Below are positions 41,079 through 49,935 of a stretch of DNA of 64,000 nucleotides, piece after piece. Below the pieces are notes generated by a model, which was given only the letters and a program-made list of their open reading frames with translations, ran no database searches and was not told where the DNA came from. Both the position numbers and the translations under genes were made by a program. The stretch covers positions 62,001-126,000 of the forward strand of contig JAGVOT010000134.1 in NCBI GenBank assembly GCA_020052615.1, given 5' to 3'. The DNA is from Nitrospirota bacterium. GTDB taxonomy: Bacteria > Nitrospirota > UBA9217. How positions within the stretch are numbered: the first letter of the stretch is position 1; each line of letters opens with the position of its first letter.

Positions 41079-42209
41079 ATGCCACTTCGTTCTATTTACG
41101 CTGTTCTTGTGTTCTTCCTTGTCCTTGCCGGCCTGCCGTTCGCAGTTCACGCCCAGTCCTCCGAGCGAAACACCTACGATCGTCTGGTGATGACCGGCGC
41201 AGAACTGCTCAAGCAGGGCGATCATCGGGGCGCCCGCAACGCATTTGAAGAGGCGGTAAGGTACTTCGACACCGACCCTGCCGCGCATCTCGGCCTGGGC
41301 ATTGCAAGCGTTCATTTGAAGGACGACCGTGCCGCAGAACGGGAACTCCAGCGCGCGTTGGAACTGAATCCCCGGGATAAGACCGCGTACCAGGTCCTGG
41401 GTGATATCGCCCAGCGTAAGGATGACCTGGGGGCGGCTGAAGCCTACTGGGAACATGCCCTGGAACTGGATCCCTCGGACGGCGCGCTCAGGGCGCGTCT
41501 GGAGAGGATCCGCCGAGAACTCCGGACAGAGCAGGACTTTAATCGGGAGGTTACCAGCCATTTTTCCGTCAAATACGAGGGGCGGGAAAAGATCGAGGCA
41601 GGCAGGATCGTCCTGCGGATCCTGGAGGACGCATACGGCGAGGTTGGAAGGGGGTTGTCCTATTATCCCGAGCACGAGATCGCGGTCATTCTCTATTCTA
41701 ACCAGCAGTATCAGGATGTGACCGATGCCCCCGGCTGGAGCGGCGGCATCTATGACGGAAAGATACGCCTTCCCATCGGCGGCATCGAGCACGAGACGCC
41801 GGGGCTGCGAAGACTTCTGTTCCACGAATACACCCATGCCGTGGTCCGCGCTATCACTCCCCGGCGCGTGCCTACCTGGCTGAATGAGGGGCTGGCCCAG
41901 TATTTCGAAGGAAGGGATCTGGACACGCGCCAGAAGGAAATGCTCAGGCAATTTGCCCAGGCGGGCAAGGTTCCTGGGCTCGCCGAACTGGAAGGCTCCT
42001 TCCTGGGTCTGAACGGATCCCAGGCGTCCTATGCCTACCTGCTCAGTCTGTCAGCCGTCCGCCACATGGTCGACCGCTACGGCATGTACCGCGTCAAGAT
42101 GGTGCTTGAGGAACTGGCCTCAGGCGCCGACGCCTCCCGGGCGATCTCAAATGCGCTCTCCCTGTCGCCCCAGGACTTCGAGCGGGGATGGAATCGATCG
42201 CTGGAATAG
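41079..42209 (+). CDS. Periplasmic TPR-metallopeptidase (peptidase MA-like)
   Basis: The 376-residue protein has a signal peptide (MPLRSIYAVLVFFLVLAGLPFAVHAQ), then three TPR units (about residues 25-140: ..YDRLVMTGAELLKQGDHRGARNAFEEAVRY.., ..AHLGLGIASVHLKDDRAAERELQRALELNP.., ..YQVLGDIAQRKDDLGAAEAYWEHALELDP..) and a gluzincin protease domain: H249-EYTH-253, then L-NE270-GLAQYFE. All zinc ligands and the catalytic Glu are present. It should bind proteins through the TPR and cut them or an envelope peptide. ATG 41079 has TCCGGAGAAA upstream; a TTG one codon earlier is less likely. It stands apart from queA by 112 bases. Confidence 0.82.
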   Translation: MPLRSIYAVLVFFLVLAGLPFAVHAQSSERNTYDRLVMTGAELLKQGDHRGARNAFEEAVRYFDTDPAAHLGLGIASVHLKDDRAAERELQRALELNPRDKTAYQVLGDIAQRKDDLGAAEAYWEHALELDPSDGALRARLERIRRELRTEQDFNREVTSHFSVKYEGREKIEAGRIVLRILEDAYGEVGRGLSYYPEHEIAVILYSNQQYQDVTDAPGWSGGIYDGKIRLPIGGIEHETPGLRRLLFHEYTHAVVRAITPRRVPTWLNEGLAQYFEGRDLDTRQKEMLRQFAQAGKVPGLAELEGSFLGLNGSQASYAYLLSLSAVRHMVDRYGMYRVKMVLEELASGADASRAISNALSLSPQDFERGWNRSLE

Positions 42210-42321
42210 GCTTGCCTGAAGGGTGTACTGCGGTCCGTCGCCGGTATTTCGCTATTGTTCTTCCCGACACACATCTTCCGATGCCGTCAACAATGATTTC
42301 TCTTTATCAAGGTGGGACGTT

Positions 42322-43380
42322 ATGGTAGTATTGCCCATGACGTCGCCTGTTTCCGAACAACTCAAACTCTCCGATTTCGATTATGATCTTCCCGGCGATC
42401 TCATCGCGCAGACACCCGCCGAGGACCGCGACCGCTCCCGGCTGCTGGTCATGGACCGGCGGACCGGCGCTGTCAGCCACCGAGTTTTTTCCGATATCGA
42501 CGCGCTGCTCATCCCCGGCGATCTCCTGGTCCTGAACGATACGAAGGTGTTTCCTTGCCGCATTCCGGCGAAAAAGTCGGGCGGCGGCAAGGCGGAGATA
42601 TTTCTGCTCGAGGAAAAGGGGCTCAACCTGTGGCATGCCCTGGTACGGGGCGGGATCGATGCGGGGAAACGAGCGGCAGTGGCGGCCGGTATCGAGGCCG
42701 AGGTCGTTGGAGAGGCAGCGGAAGGCGTCAAGGTGGTACGGTTCCTCGGTGTTCCGGACATCCGGGCGAGGCTCGATGAGCTTGGGAGAACGCCGCTTCC
42801 TCCTTATATCAAGCGGGAGCCCGTGGCTGGAGACGTTGGACGGTATCAGACCGTCTACGCCCGCACAGAAGGCGCCGTGGCAGCACCGACGGCAGGACTG
42901 CATTTCACCCCGGCACTGCTGCAGAGGCTCCAGGAACGGGGTGTTGAGGCCGCCATGATCACGCTCCACGTCGGCCCCGGGACGTTCCAGCCGGTGCGCG
43001 CGGCGAACATCGCCGAACACCGTATGCATCCCGAACGGTTCTCGGTCCCGGTCGACGCGGCGCGGCGGATCGAGCGGGCGAGGTCGGAAGGCAGGCGGAT
43101 CATCGCCGTGGGCACCACCAGTGTGCGGACGCTCGAAACAGCGGCACAGGCCTGCGGGAACGTCCCCGCAGGGGGGGGGACATCGGAGCTTTTCATCTAT
43201 CCGGGTTACCGGTTCCGGGTCATCGAAGGAATGATCACGAACTTCCATCTGCCGAAATCGACGCTCCTGATGCTCGTAGCCGCGTTCGCGGGACGGGAGA
43301 GCATGCTGAAGGCATATCGAACGGCGATCAGGCAGAGATACCGGTTCTACAGTTATGGCGACGCGATGCTCATCATTTGA
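42322..43380 (+). CDS. queA: tRNA preQ1 34 S-adenosylmethionine ribosyltransferase-isomerase
   Basis: This queuosine-pathway enzyme transfers the ribosyl of SAM to preQ1 in tRNA. The 352-residue protein has DFDYDLPGDLIAQTPAEDRDRSRLLV, LVLNDTKVFPCRI, TEGAVAAPTAGLHFTPALL, ITLHVGPGTFQPVRAANIAEHRMHPE and IEGMITNFHLPKSTLLMLVAAFAG. The start at 42322 has GGTGGGACG upstream; ATG 42337 is also possible. A run of nine G (43171-43179) lies inside and keeps frame. The stop overlaps a TTG of the next frame. The window has no other queuosine gene. Confidence 0.94.
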   Translation: MVVLPMTSPVSEQLKLSDFDYDLPGDLIAQTPAEDRDRSRLLVMDRRTGAVSHRVFSDIDALLIPGDLLVLNDTKVFPCRIPAKKSGGGKAEIFLLEEKGLNLWHALVRGGIDAGKRAAVAAGIEAEVVGEAAEGVKVVRFLGVPDIRARLDELGRTPLPPYIKREPVAGDVGRYQTVYARTEGAVAAPTAGLHFTPALLQRLQERGVEAAMITLHVGPGTFQPVRAANIAEHRMHPERFSVPVDAARRIERARSEGRRIIAVGTTSVRTLETAAQACGNVPAGGGTSELFIYPGYRFRVIEGMITNFHLPKSTLLMLVAAFAGRESMLKAYRTAIRQRYRFYSYGDAMLII

Positions 43381-43412
43381 CGACAAGGGACCAGGATGAT
43401 ACAGGGAGATCT

Positions 43413-44048
43413 ATGAACAATCAGCGGGGCGGCATCATCTCAAAGGTATTTCTCATACCGGCAGGCGTCGTAGTGATCATCGGTACATTCATCGCCGGTT
43501 ACTACGTCGGACGGGACCAGGCCAAACAGTCGGCCTCGGCAGAGAAACTGCCGGCACTGCCCGAGGTTGTCTCCGACTATCTTCCCAATAAAGAAGATTT
43601 TACCTTCTACAAGACCCTGACGGAAAAAGGGGACAAGACCATTTCCATCGAACTTAAGACGAAGCAGAGGCCCGAGGAAACCGCAACGGCAAAAAACAAA
43701 CAGGAAGTGAAGAATGAGCGGCCGGCTGCACCGCAGTTGAAGCCTCCGGCTGCAAGACCTCAGCCCCTGGCTGCCAAAAAGGAAACTGCCTCTGCGAAGA
43801 ATGCCGTCTCGAAGCTCCGATATACGATCCAGGTCGGTTCCTATCCCGAGAAGGCAATGGCGGACGATGAAGCGCGGAACATGAAAAAGAAGGGATATGT
43901 GGCATTCGTCGTGGCGACGGACCTTGCCGACAAGGGGAAGTGGTACCGCGTGCGGATCGGGAGTTTCTCCGGCAGGCAGTCGGCCGAGAGACTGGCGAAC
44001 GAACTGAAGTCAAAGGAAGGCATCGACGGTTTCATTACAACGGAGTAA
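43413..44048 (+). CDS. SPOR-domain membrane protein
   Basis: The ATG at 43413 has CAGGGAGATCT upstream. The 211-residue protein has one membrane anchor (residues 8-30: SKVFLIPAGVVVIIGTFIAGYYVG), a Lys, Pro and Ala-rich linker (residues 60-140) and a C-terminal SPOR domain (LRYTIQVGSYPEKAMADDEARNMKKKGY and WYRVRIGSFSGRQSAERLANELKSKEG), which binds glycan strands of septal peptidoglycan. It is the FtsN/DedD-like architecture and should act in cell division or envelope shaping. It follows queA by 32 bases, and a convergent gene lies downstream. No terminator is clear. Confidence 0.88.
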   Translation: MNNQRGGIISKVFLIPAGVVVIIGTFIAGYYVGRDQAKQSASAEKLPALPEVVSDYLPNKEDFTFYKTLTEKGDKTISIELKTKQRPEETATAKNKQEVKNERPAAPQLKPPAARPQPLAAKKETASAKNAVSKLRYTIQVGSYPEKAMADDEARNMKKKGYVAFVVATDLADKGKWYRVRIGSFSGRQSAERLANELKSKEGIDGFITTE

Positions 44049-44150
44049 GTGGAAGGGAGAAGGTAGGAGGGTAGTAAGGTAGGTTGCTTTTATCTTTTTT
44101 CTAGAGTCTTTTCCCACCTTCGTAGATTCCCTACCTCTCAACTTCCGGTG

Positions 44151-44561
44151 TCAATGCACCGTCTGCTGGTTGACCTGCTGAACGGGGAGGGGAACCAGGG
44201 CTATCTGTTCATTGTCGAGGAGCATCTCGATCCAGTAGGTGCCCGGAGCGGGGAAGGTCGTATTGAACCGGAGCGAGATGTCTCGATGATGCTGGGTCTC
44301 ATTGAACAGCGTCAATTTAGCTTCCGATTCGGAAATGACCGTTTTCCGGTCCGGCGCAAGGAGCCGGATCTTTGCCGTGAACTCACCTCGCCCGCCGGTC
44401 CATTCGTTCATAATGGCGAACCGCGGGTGGACGGCAGGAAAGGCGCCGGAAGAGATGGTTTCGAAGAGCCCCATGAGACTGAACTTGCCGCCCATCTCCC
44501 GCCGAACGTCGTCGCACAGGATGGTATGGACCAATAGTGGCTTCACGTTGATCACTGCCAT
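44151..44561 (-). CDS. Hypothetical protein with a beta-sandwich fold (DUF6941-like)
   Basis: The 136-residue protein opens MAVINVKPLLVHTILCDDVRREMGGKFSLMGLFETI, the start of the DUF6941 pattern as I recall it. The rest is beta-rich: ..GRGEFTAKIRLLAPDRKTVI.., ..ISLRFNTTFPAPGTYWIEMLLDN.. The longer start at 44579 adds six residues and is no better placed. It has no signal peptide. It is transcribed toward the SPOR gene and divergent from pheS. The function is unknown; the fold suggests binding of a ligand or protein. Confidence 0.7.
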   Translation of the reverse strand: MAVINVKPLLVHTILCDDVRREMGGKFSLMGLFETISSGAFPAVHPRFAIMNEWTGGRGEFTAKIRLLAPDRKTVISESEAKLTLFNETQHHRDISLRFNTTFPAPGTYWIEMLLDNEQIALVPLPVQQVNQQTVH

Positions 44562-44710
44562 AGCGGCAAATACTAACACAGTTCATCCCGCAGGTCAACC
44601 GGTTTTCCCTTGACAAATCCCTGTTATATCAGTAATCTTAGCCCCACGAGACCAGCCGATACCGCGGTTCTTATCTCGATCACCCAAAGCGCTACGGGCA
44701 TTTTCCCCAT

Positions 44711-46279
44711 ATGACACCGTCGGAACAGAACAAACTTATTGAAAGCTTCCATCCCCTCGAGAACAAGCTGCTCCTGAGCTTCTCCCGCTCGGCGAACCTT
44801 GCCGCTGCTGATATCATCGCAGCCTCGGGCCTCGACGAGTCGCGCCTCGACATGGCGACAGGCTGGCTGACTGCCAAGGGATTGCTTGCCGTCACCGCCG
44901 AAGAGGTCTCGTCCCTCGTCTCGTTGACCGAGACCGGCGCTGATTACCTGAAGAACGGCACGCCCGAGGTCCGGATCATCGCGGCCCTGAGAGAAGGCAA
45001 ACAGTTCACGGTCAAGGACATCATCCAATCCTGGGGCATGGATCCCTCCGAGGTGAGCTCGGCTGTCGGCGCGCTCAAGGAGAGCAAGGTCGTCCGTGTC
45101 GTGCAGGGCGGCCTGCTCGAGCTCAACCCGGCCGTCGATGTCTCGGCGTATGATGCCTTGATGACCGTCATCAGGCATGCAGCATCGATCGGTAAGGGCG
45201 ACCTGACGGCGTTCCCCGCCGAAGAACGGTCCCTGATCCAGGGAAATTTCCACAAGCGCGGCAAGGGCAAGGGGATCTTCAGGATCACCGAAAAGAAGAA
45301 CCGCACCTACAGCCTCACGCCGGACGGGAAAGACGTGCTGCGCCTCATTCAGGAGCGCGGCGCGGTGACCGATGAAGCCTCCGCGCTCACGCCGGAGATG
45401 CTGAAACAGGGCGCCTGGAAGAACGTCCGGTTCCGTGCCTACAACATATCGCTCAGCCCGCCCCGGGCAAGCATCGGCAGGAAACATCCCTACCGGGAGT
45501 TCCTCGACTACGTCAAATACCAGTTCGTCAGCATGGGTTTCGAAGAGATGCGCGGACCCCTCGTGGAGAACGAGTTCTGGGACATGGACGCGCTGTTCAT
45601 GCCGCAGTTCCATCCCGCGCGGAACATCCACGACGTATACTTCGTGAAGGAACCGTCGCAATGCCGGGAGATCGAAGCACCCTTCGGGAAGCAGGTCGCC
45701 GCGGCGCACAAGGACGGCGGCAAGACCGGGTCCAGCGGCTGGCGGTACGCCTTCGATGTGGAGCGGGCCAAACGGCTCATCCTCCGCAGCCAGGGAACAG
45801 CGGTTTCCGCCCGGACGATGGCGGCAGGGCCGAAGGTCCCCGGGAAATATTTTTCCATCGCCCGCTGCTTCCGGTATGATTCCGTCGACGCGACCCACGC
45901 CCCCGACTTCAATCAGGTGGAAGGGATCGTCCTGGGCAGCGACATCAACTTCACGACCCTGCTCGGGCTTCTGAAGCTCTTCGGCCAGGAGGTCGCCAAA
46001 GCGAAGGAGTTCCAGTTCAGGCCGGCCTATTTCCCCTTCACCGAACCGTCGGTAGAGCTCCACGTAAAGCATCCCGATCTGGGATGGATGGAGCTGGGCG
46101 GCGCCGGCATTTTCCGGCCCGAAGTGACGCTGCCGCTCGGCGTCGATGTACCGGTGATCGCCTGGGGGCTTGGCCTGGACCGCATGGCCATGATCGCGAT
46201 GGAAATAAAGGATATCCGGGACCTCTTCTCGCGGGACCTGGATTTTGTAAGAACGAAGAAAATACAATTAAATAAATAA
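44711..46279 (+). CDS. pheS: Phenylalanyl-tRNA synthetase alpha chain, archaeal/eukaryotic type
   Basis: The 522-residue chain is much longer than the usual bacterial form (about 340). It has about 200 N-terminal residues made of winged-helix units (..LLLSFSRSANLAAADIIAASGL.., ..VRIIAALREGKQFTVKDIIQSWGM..), as in archaeal PheS. The class II core has FRYDSVDATHAPDFNQVEG, GWMELGGAGIFRPEVTLPLG and motif 3 GLGLDRMAMI. A TTGACA lies at 44610-44615 but the -10 is weak. It pairs with pheT 78 bases downstream. The bacterial form is absent here. Confidence 0.93.
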   Translation: MTPSEQNKLIESFHPLENKLLLSFSRSANLAAADIIAASGLDESRLDMATGWLTAKGLLAVTAEEVSSLVSLTETGADYLKNGTPEVRIIAALREGKQFTVKDIIQSWGMDPSEVSSAVGALKESKVVRVVQGGLLELNPAVDVSAYDALMTVIRHAASIGKGDLTAFPAEERSLIQGNFHKRGKGKGIFRITEKKNRTYSLTPDGKDVLRLIQERGAVTDEASALTPEMLKQGAWKNVRFRAYNISLSPPRASIGRKHPYREFLDYVKYQFVSMGFEEMRGPLVENEFWDMDALFMPQFHPARNIHDVYFVKEPSQCREIEAPFGKQVAAAHKDGGKTGSSGWRYAFDVERAKRLILRSQGTAVSARTMAAGPKVPGKYFSIARCFRYDSVDATHAPDFNQVEGIVLGSDINFTTLLGLLKLFGQEVAKAKEFQFRPAYFPFTEPSVELHVKHPDLGWMELGGAGIFRPEVTLPLGVDVPVIAWGLGLDRMAMIAMEIKDIRDLFSRDLDFVRTKKIQLNK

Positions 46280-46340
46280 CCATGTAACCACAGATGAACA
46301 CGGATAAAGGCCAAAATGACAACGTTTGAACCGAAACGTT
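46280..46340 (+). repeat. ACCACAGATGAACACGGATAAA-type degenerate repeat
   Basis: The short gap between pheS and pheT has CCACAGATGAACACGGATAAAGG, a sequence commonly seen in intergenic satellites of environmental bacterial genomes. It is a single partial copy here, with no visible role. Confidence 0.45.
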
Positions 46341-46357
46341 GACGCTGTCTTGATACC

Positions 46358-48052
46358 ATGCCCACTATCGACATCAAAAAGAAAGACCTGGATTCGCTCA
46401 TCGGAAGGAAGCTTTCCGTTGAGGCGCTCGAAAAGCGCCTCATGCTGGCCAAGGCCGAGCTGAAGGAGTACAACGCCGCGACCGACGACCTGAAGGTGGA
46501 ACTATCGGACAGCAACCGGCCCGACCTGTGGTGCGCCGAAGGCGTCGCTCGCCAGATACGCATTGCCTTGACCGGCAAGCCGGAAGAGTATTCTTTTTTC
46601 AGACCGGGCCATAAGGCGACGCGCATCATCAGGGTAGCGAAGGACATGAAGCCCGTCCGTCCCTACATTGCCGCCTGCATCGCCTTCGGCATCAGGATGA
46701 ACGACGATGTCCTCGCCCAGATGATCCAGAGCCAGGACAAGCTCGCTGAGATCTTCGGCCGGCAGCGGAGCACCGTTTCCATCGGCATCTACGAGATGGA
46801 CAAGATCGCCTTCCCCATCGATTACCGTCTTGCCGCGCCCGACGAACTGTCGTTCACGCCCCTGGGCATGGACGAAAAGCTCACGCTCGGCCGGATCCTC
46901 GAACGGCATCCCAAGGGCGTCCAGTACGGCGGCATCGTGAAGCCCTTCAGGAAGTACCCGGTCCTCATCGACAGCATGAACCGCGTGCTGTCCTTCCCGC
47001 CCATCATCAACAGCGCCGAGATCGGCGAGGTGAAGACGAATACGCGTAATGTCCTCGTCGAGGTGACCGGGACTGACCAGCGGATGGCGGCGCTCACGCT
47101 GAACATCCTCGCCGTGAACTTCTACGACCGAGGCGCCGAGATCGATCCGGTGCAGATCGTGTATCCCTACGCAACGGACAAGGGGACCCGCGTCACCTGC
47201 CCCTATGACGCTCCGGCATCGATCAAACTGTCCCTGGCGAAGTTCTCCCAGGCCCTGGGGGAGGACGTATCGGTTGCCGATCTCAAGAAAAGGCTCACGG
47301 CATACGGCCACAAGGTCAAGGGATCAGCGACCGGCCTGTCGATCACCTACCCGCCCTATCGCGACGACATCATGCACCCCATGGACATGGTGGAAGATTA
47401 CGCCATCAGCAGGGGCTACGAATCCTTCGAACCGGTCATGCCCCAGGAATCCACGGTGGGCGGACTTTCGAAGATCGAGCTCATGTCCGATTCCGCGCGG
47501 GGGCACCTGGTCGGCGCGGGCTTCCAGGAATTCGTGTCGAACATCCTCTGCTCCCGGGAAGAGCTGGCAGACGGCCTGGCGGCGGGGGAGGGCCTGGTGG
47601 AAGTGGACAATGTCATGTCCCTTGCCTACTCGGTGCTCAGGAACCGAGTTTTGCCGTCGCTCCTGAACGTCGAGGCGGCGAGCTCCAAGGCGTTCTATCC
47701 GCACCGGACATTCGAGGCCGGCGAGGTTGCCGTCCTCGACCGGTCAGCGAACATGGGAACGCGGACGGACCTGAACCTCGCGGCCCTTATCGCCCATCCA
47801 ACGGCGAATTTCTCGGAAATGCATTCGACGCTCGACGTGCTGCTGTACTACCTTGGAGTGGAGTATAAACTGGAGCCGGCTGAGGACCCGCTCTTCCTGG
47901 CGGGGAGATGCGGGAAGATCGTGGTGAATGGCGACGCGCTAGGCTTCATCGGAGAGGTGCGGCCTGAGGTCCTGGAACGGCGGCAGATCAACATGCCCTG
48001 CGCTGCCTTCGAGATCAACCTGAACGCAGTACTGCGGTTGACGAAAAGGTAG
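46358..48052 (+). CDS. pheT: Phenylalanyl-tRNA synthetase beta chain, archaeal/eukaryotic type
   Basis: The 564-residue chain is short compared with the bacterial beta chain (about 800 residues): it lacks the N-terminal EMAP/tRNA-binding domain and the C-terminal anticodon-binding domain. It starts MPTIDIKKKDLDSLIGRKLSVEALEKRL, has the B3/B4 editing region (..ELSDSNRPDLWCAEGVARQIR.., ..RVLSFPPIINSAEIGEVKT..) and a B5 domain (..ITYPPYRDDIMHPMDMVEDYAISRGY..). This is the archaeal or spirochaetal pattern. Its editing pocket should hydrolyse Tyr-tRNA(Phe). It ends at a bidirectional terminator. Confidence 0.93.
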   Translation: MPTIDIKKKDLDSLIGRKLSVEALEKRLMLAKAELKEYNAATDDLKVELSDSNRPDLWCAEGVARQIRIALTGKPEEYSFFRPGHKATRIIRVAKDMKPVRPYIAACIAFGIRMNDDVLAQMIQSQDKLAEIFGRQRSTVSIGIYEMDKIAFPIDYRLAAPDELSFTPLGMDEKLTLGRILERHPKGVQYGGIVKPFRKYPVLIDSMNRVLSFPPIINSAEIGEVKTNTRNVLVEVTGTDQRMAALTLNILAVNFYDRGAEIDPVQIVYPYATDKGTRVTCPYDAPASIKLSLAKFSQALGEDVSVADLKKRLTAYGHKVKGSATGLSITYPPYRDDIMHPMDMVEDYAISRGYESFEPVMPQESTVGGLSKIELMSDSARGHLVGAGFQEFVSNILCSREELADGLAAGEGLVEVDNVMSLAYSVLRNRVLPSLLNVEAASSKAFYPHRTFEAGEVAVLDRSANMGTRTDLNLAALIAHPTANFSEMHSTLDVLLYYLGVEYKLEPAEDPLFLAGRCGKIVVNGDALGFIGEVRPEVLERRQINMPCAAFEINLNAVLRLTKR

Positions 48053-48070
48053 AGGCAGGGAAGCATAGAT

Positions 48071-48104
48071 AAAAAAAAGGCGCCTTTGCAGGCGCCTTTT
48101 TTTA
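48071..48104. terminator. Bidirectional rho-independent terminator
   Basis: AAAAAAAAGGCGCC, loop TTTGCA, GGCGCCTTTTTTT forms a perfect hairpin flanked by A and T runs. It serves pheT and the convergent cytochrome gene. Confidence 0.93.
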
Positions 48105-48123
48105 TTTGAGTATGCCGCCGGTC

Positions 48124-49935
48124 CTACCAGTTTTGCGAGCTGTGACAGCCGGACAGACCGCCGGCGCTGGGATTGCATGACGCGCCGTTGTAGTTCAGCG
48201 CTGTGGCGGTGGTAGCTGAAGCCGGACCCTCCATGACGGTCGTGTTCAACGTCGTGAAATGGTTCACGGCGAGCTTCGTCGTATCGTGGCAGACCGTGCA
48301 GGCAATGTTCCTGCCCACATGGAGCGTGTGTCTGCCGGAACTGAAGCTGTTAAATTGCGCCGTACCGGAAGCATGGCAGGACGTGCACTGGGTATTCACA
48401 TTTATGCTCCCGGTGAGCCAGCTCGGCGTGGTCTGTCCGCCGTGGCAGCTTACGTTCGAGCAGGTGTTTGCCGTATTGTCGAACGACGCAGCTCCTGATT
48501 CGGCATTATAGGCCGCGCTGCTGATGACCTCGGCTATGCCATTCTGGTGCAACGCCGTGCCCGAACCAGATCCGGAGTGGCATGCGCTGCAGTCGATGTA
48601 CGAACCCAATGCTGTGTGGGCAGTATGCCTGCCGGCCGTGTCAGGGAACGCAGCGCCTGCGGGCGGGATTCCATGACAGGTCCCGCAGCTTGCCGAGGTG
48701 AATGGCCAGGTATGGCACGTGGAGCAGGACGGTCCGGAGAGTGCCACGCCGGTCAACGTTGTCCCGTGGCAGTAGACATTGGCGCAGGAACCGGTCCCGT
48801 TCGCCAGGGCAAAGGCCCGGTGGTTCAATTGCACATTGGGATACCAGGCGAGCATGTGGACCTTCGTCTGATCCTGCATGTGACAGCTGTTGCAGGCGAT
48901 GTGCGAGCCGCCGCCGAGATAATCGGCGCCGTGGCATTTCTGGCAAACGACGCTGTCGGTCAGCGCGGCTGTCTCATGGGCCAGGACGACCCACGACGGG
49001 GCCGGATGGTCCAGACCCGGACCGTTATGGCATTGATAGCATGTGGTCGTCGCGCTTCCGCCCTGGTAGGTCTGGCCGTGGCAGGTCTTGCAGGCCGAGA
49101 AATCCTGTTCGGCGGTCACTCCATGCTGGGTCGAAGCGCTCCAGCCCGCGGGATGGCCCGATGCGGCGTGACAGAGCGTATTGTTAAAGCAGCCGGGAGG
49201 GGTTCCCGCTGCAGCCGGGGGAGAAGGCTGGACCGAGGAGTTCGCGCCGTTCGTATGGCACTGCGCGCAGACCGCCGCGTTACCCTGGTCGGTGTTCGTA
49301 TGGGTCCTCACGCCTCCCCTCCAGGGAGCGGGGGAATGGGGCGCGTTCGCGCCGTGGCAGGTGAAGCAGGATGTCAGGGCCGTGCCTCCCGAGAAGTCGG
49401 TCCCATGGCATGACTGACACTGGGAGAAACCGTTCGCCTGGGATTTTGCCGAGGCGCCATGCTGGGCGGGATCGCTCCAGCCAACGGGGTGCCCCGGCGT
49501 CGCGTGACAGAGCGTATTGTTGAAGCATCCCGGCGCTGCTCCCGCGGGAGCAGGCTGGGCCGGCTGGACCGTGGAGTTCGCGCCGTTCGAATGGCACTGC
49601 GCACAGACCGCCGCATTTCCCTCGGCGGTGTTCGTGTGGGTCCTCACGCCTCCCCTCCAGGGAGCGGGGGAATGGGGCGCCTGCGCGCCATGGCAGGTAA
49701 AGCAGGAAACGGCCGATAAGCCCCCGGCATATCCCGCGCCATGGCACTCCTGACAGGAGGAAAATCCCGCAGCCCGGGATTTTGCGTTGGCGCCATGGGC
49801 GGTTGGATCGGACCAGCCGGTCGGATGTTTCCCGGTAACGGGATCGAACGTTGATTCGTCGGTCCCGGCGCTGCATCCGGTGATGATGGCAGATAGTATC
49901 AGCAGGTACAGGGAGATTCTGGAGCGCATCGTCAT
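48124..49935 (-). CDS. Multihaem c-type cytochrome lipoprotein (CxxCH and CX4CH)
   Basis: The 603-residue protein starts with a lipobox (MTMRSRISLYLLILSAIITG-C). It has 15 CxxCH sites, two CX4CH (CANVYCH, CSNVSCH) and two CX5CH (CFNNTLCH), a mix known from Geobacter CxxxxCH/CxxCH proteins. The N-terminal third is a clear duplication: two near-identical 105-residue units (..GWSDP..HGA.AKS..GFS.C..CHG.., HSPAPWRGGVRTHTNT, CFNNTLCH) and a third, shortened one. It should be anchored to the outer membrane and carry electrons outside the cell. DNA repeats of the same units occur at about 49200-49340 and 49515-49660. It is alone on the minus strand. Confidence 0.92.
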   Translation of the reverse strand: MTMRSRISLYLLILSAIITGCSAGTDESTFDPVTGKHPTGWSDPTAHGANAKSRAAGFSSCQECHGAGYAGGLSAVSCFTCHGAQAPHSPAPWRGGVRTHTNTAEGNAAVCAQCHSNGANSTVQPAQPAPAGAAPGCFNNTLCHATPGHPVGWSDPAQHGASAKSQANGFSQCQSCHGTDFSGGTALTSCFTCHGANAPHSPAPWRGGVRTHTNTDQGNAAVCAQCHTNGANSSVQPSPPAAAGTPPGCFNNTLCHAASGHPAGWSASTQHGVTAEQDFSACKTCHGQTYQGGSATTTCYQCHNGPGLDHPAPSWVVLAHETAALTDSVVCQKCHGADYLGGGSHIACNSCHMQDQTKVHMLAWYPNVQLNHRAFALANGTGSCANVYCHGTTLTGVALSGPSCSTCHTWPFTSASCGTCHGIPPAGAAFPDTAGRHTAHTALGSYIDCSACHSGSGSGTALHQNGIAEVISSAAYNAESGAASFDNTANTCSNVSCHGGQTTPSWLTGSINVNTQCTSCHASGTAQFNSFSSGRHTLHVGRNIACTVCHDTTKLAVNHFTTLNTTVMEGPASATTATALNYNGASCNPSAGGLSGCHSSQNW

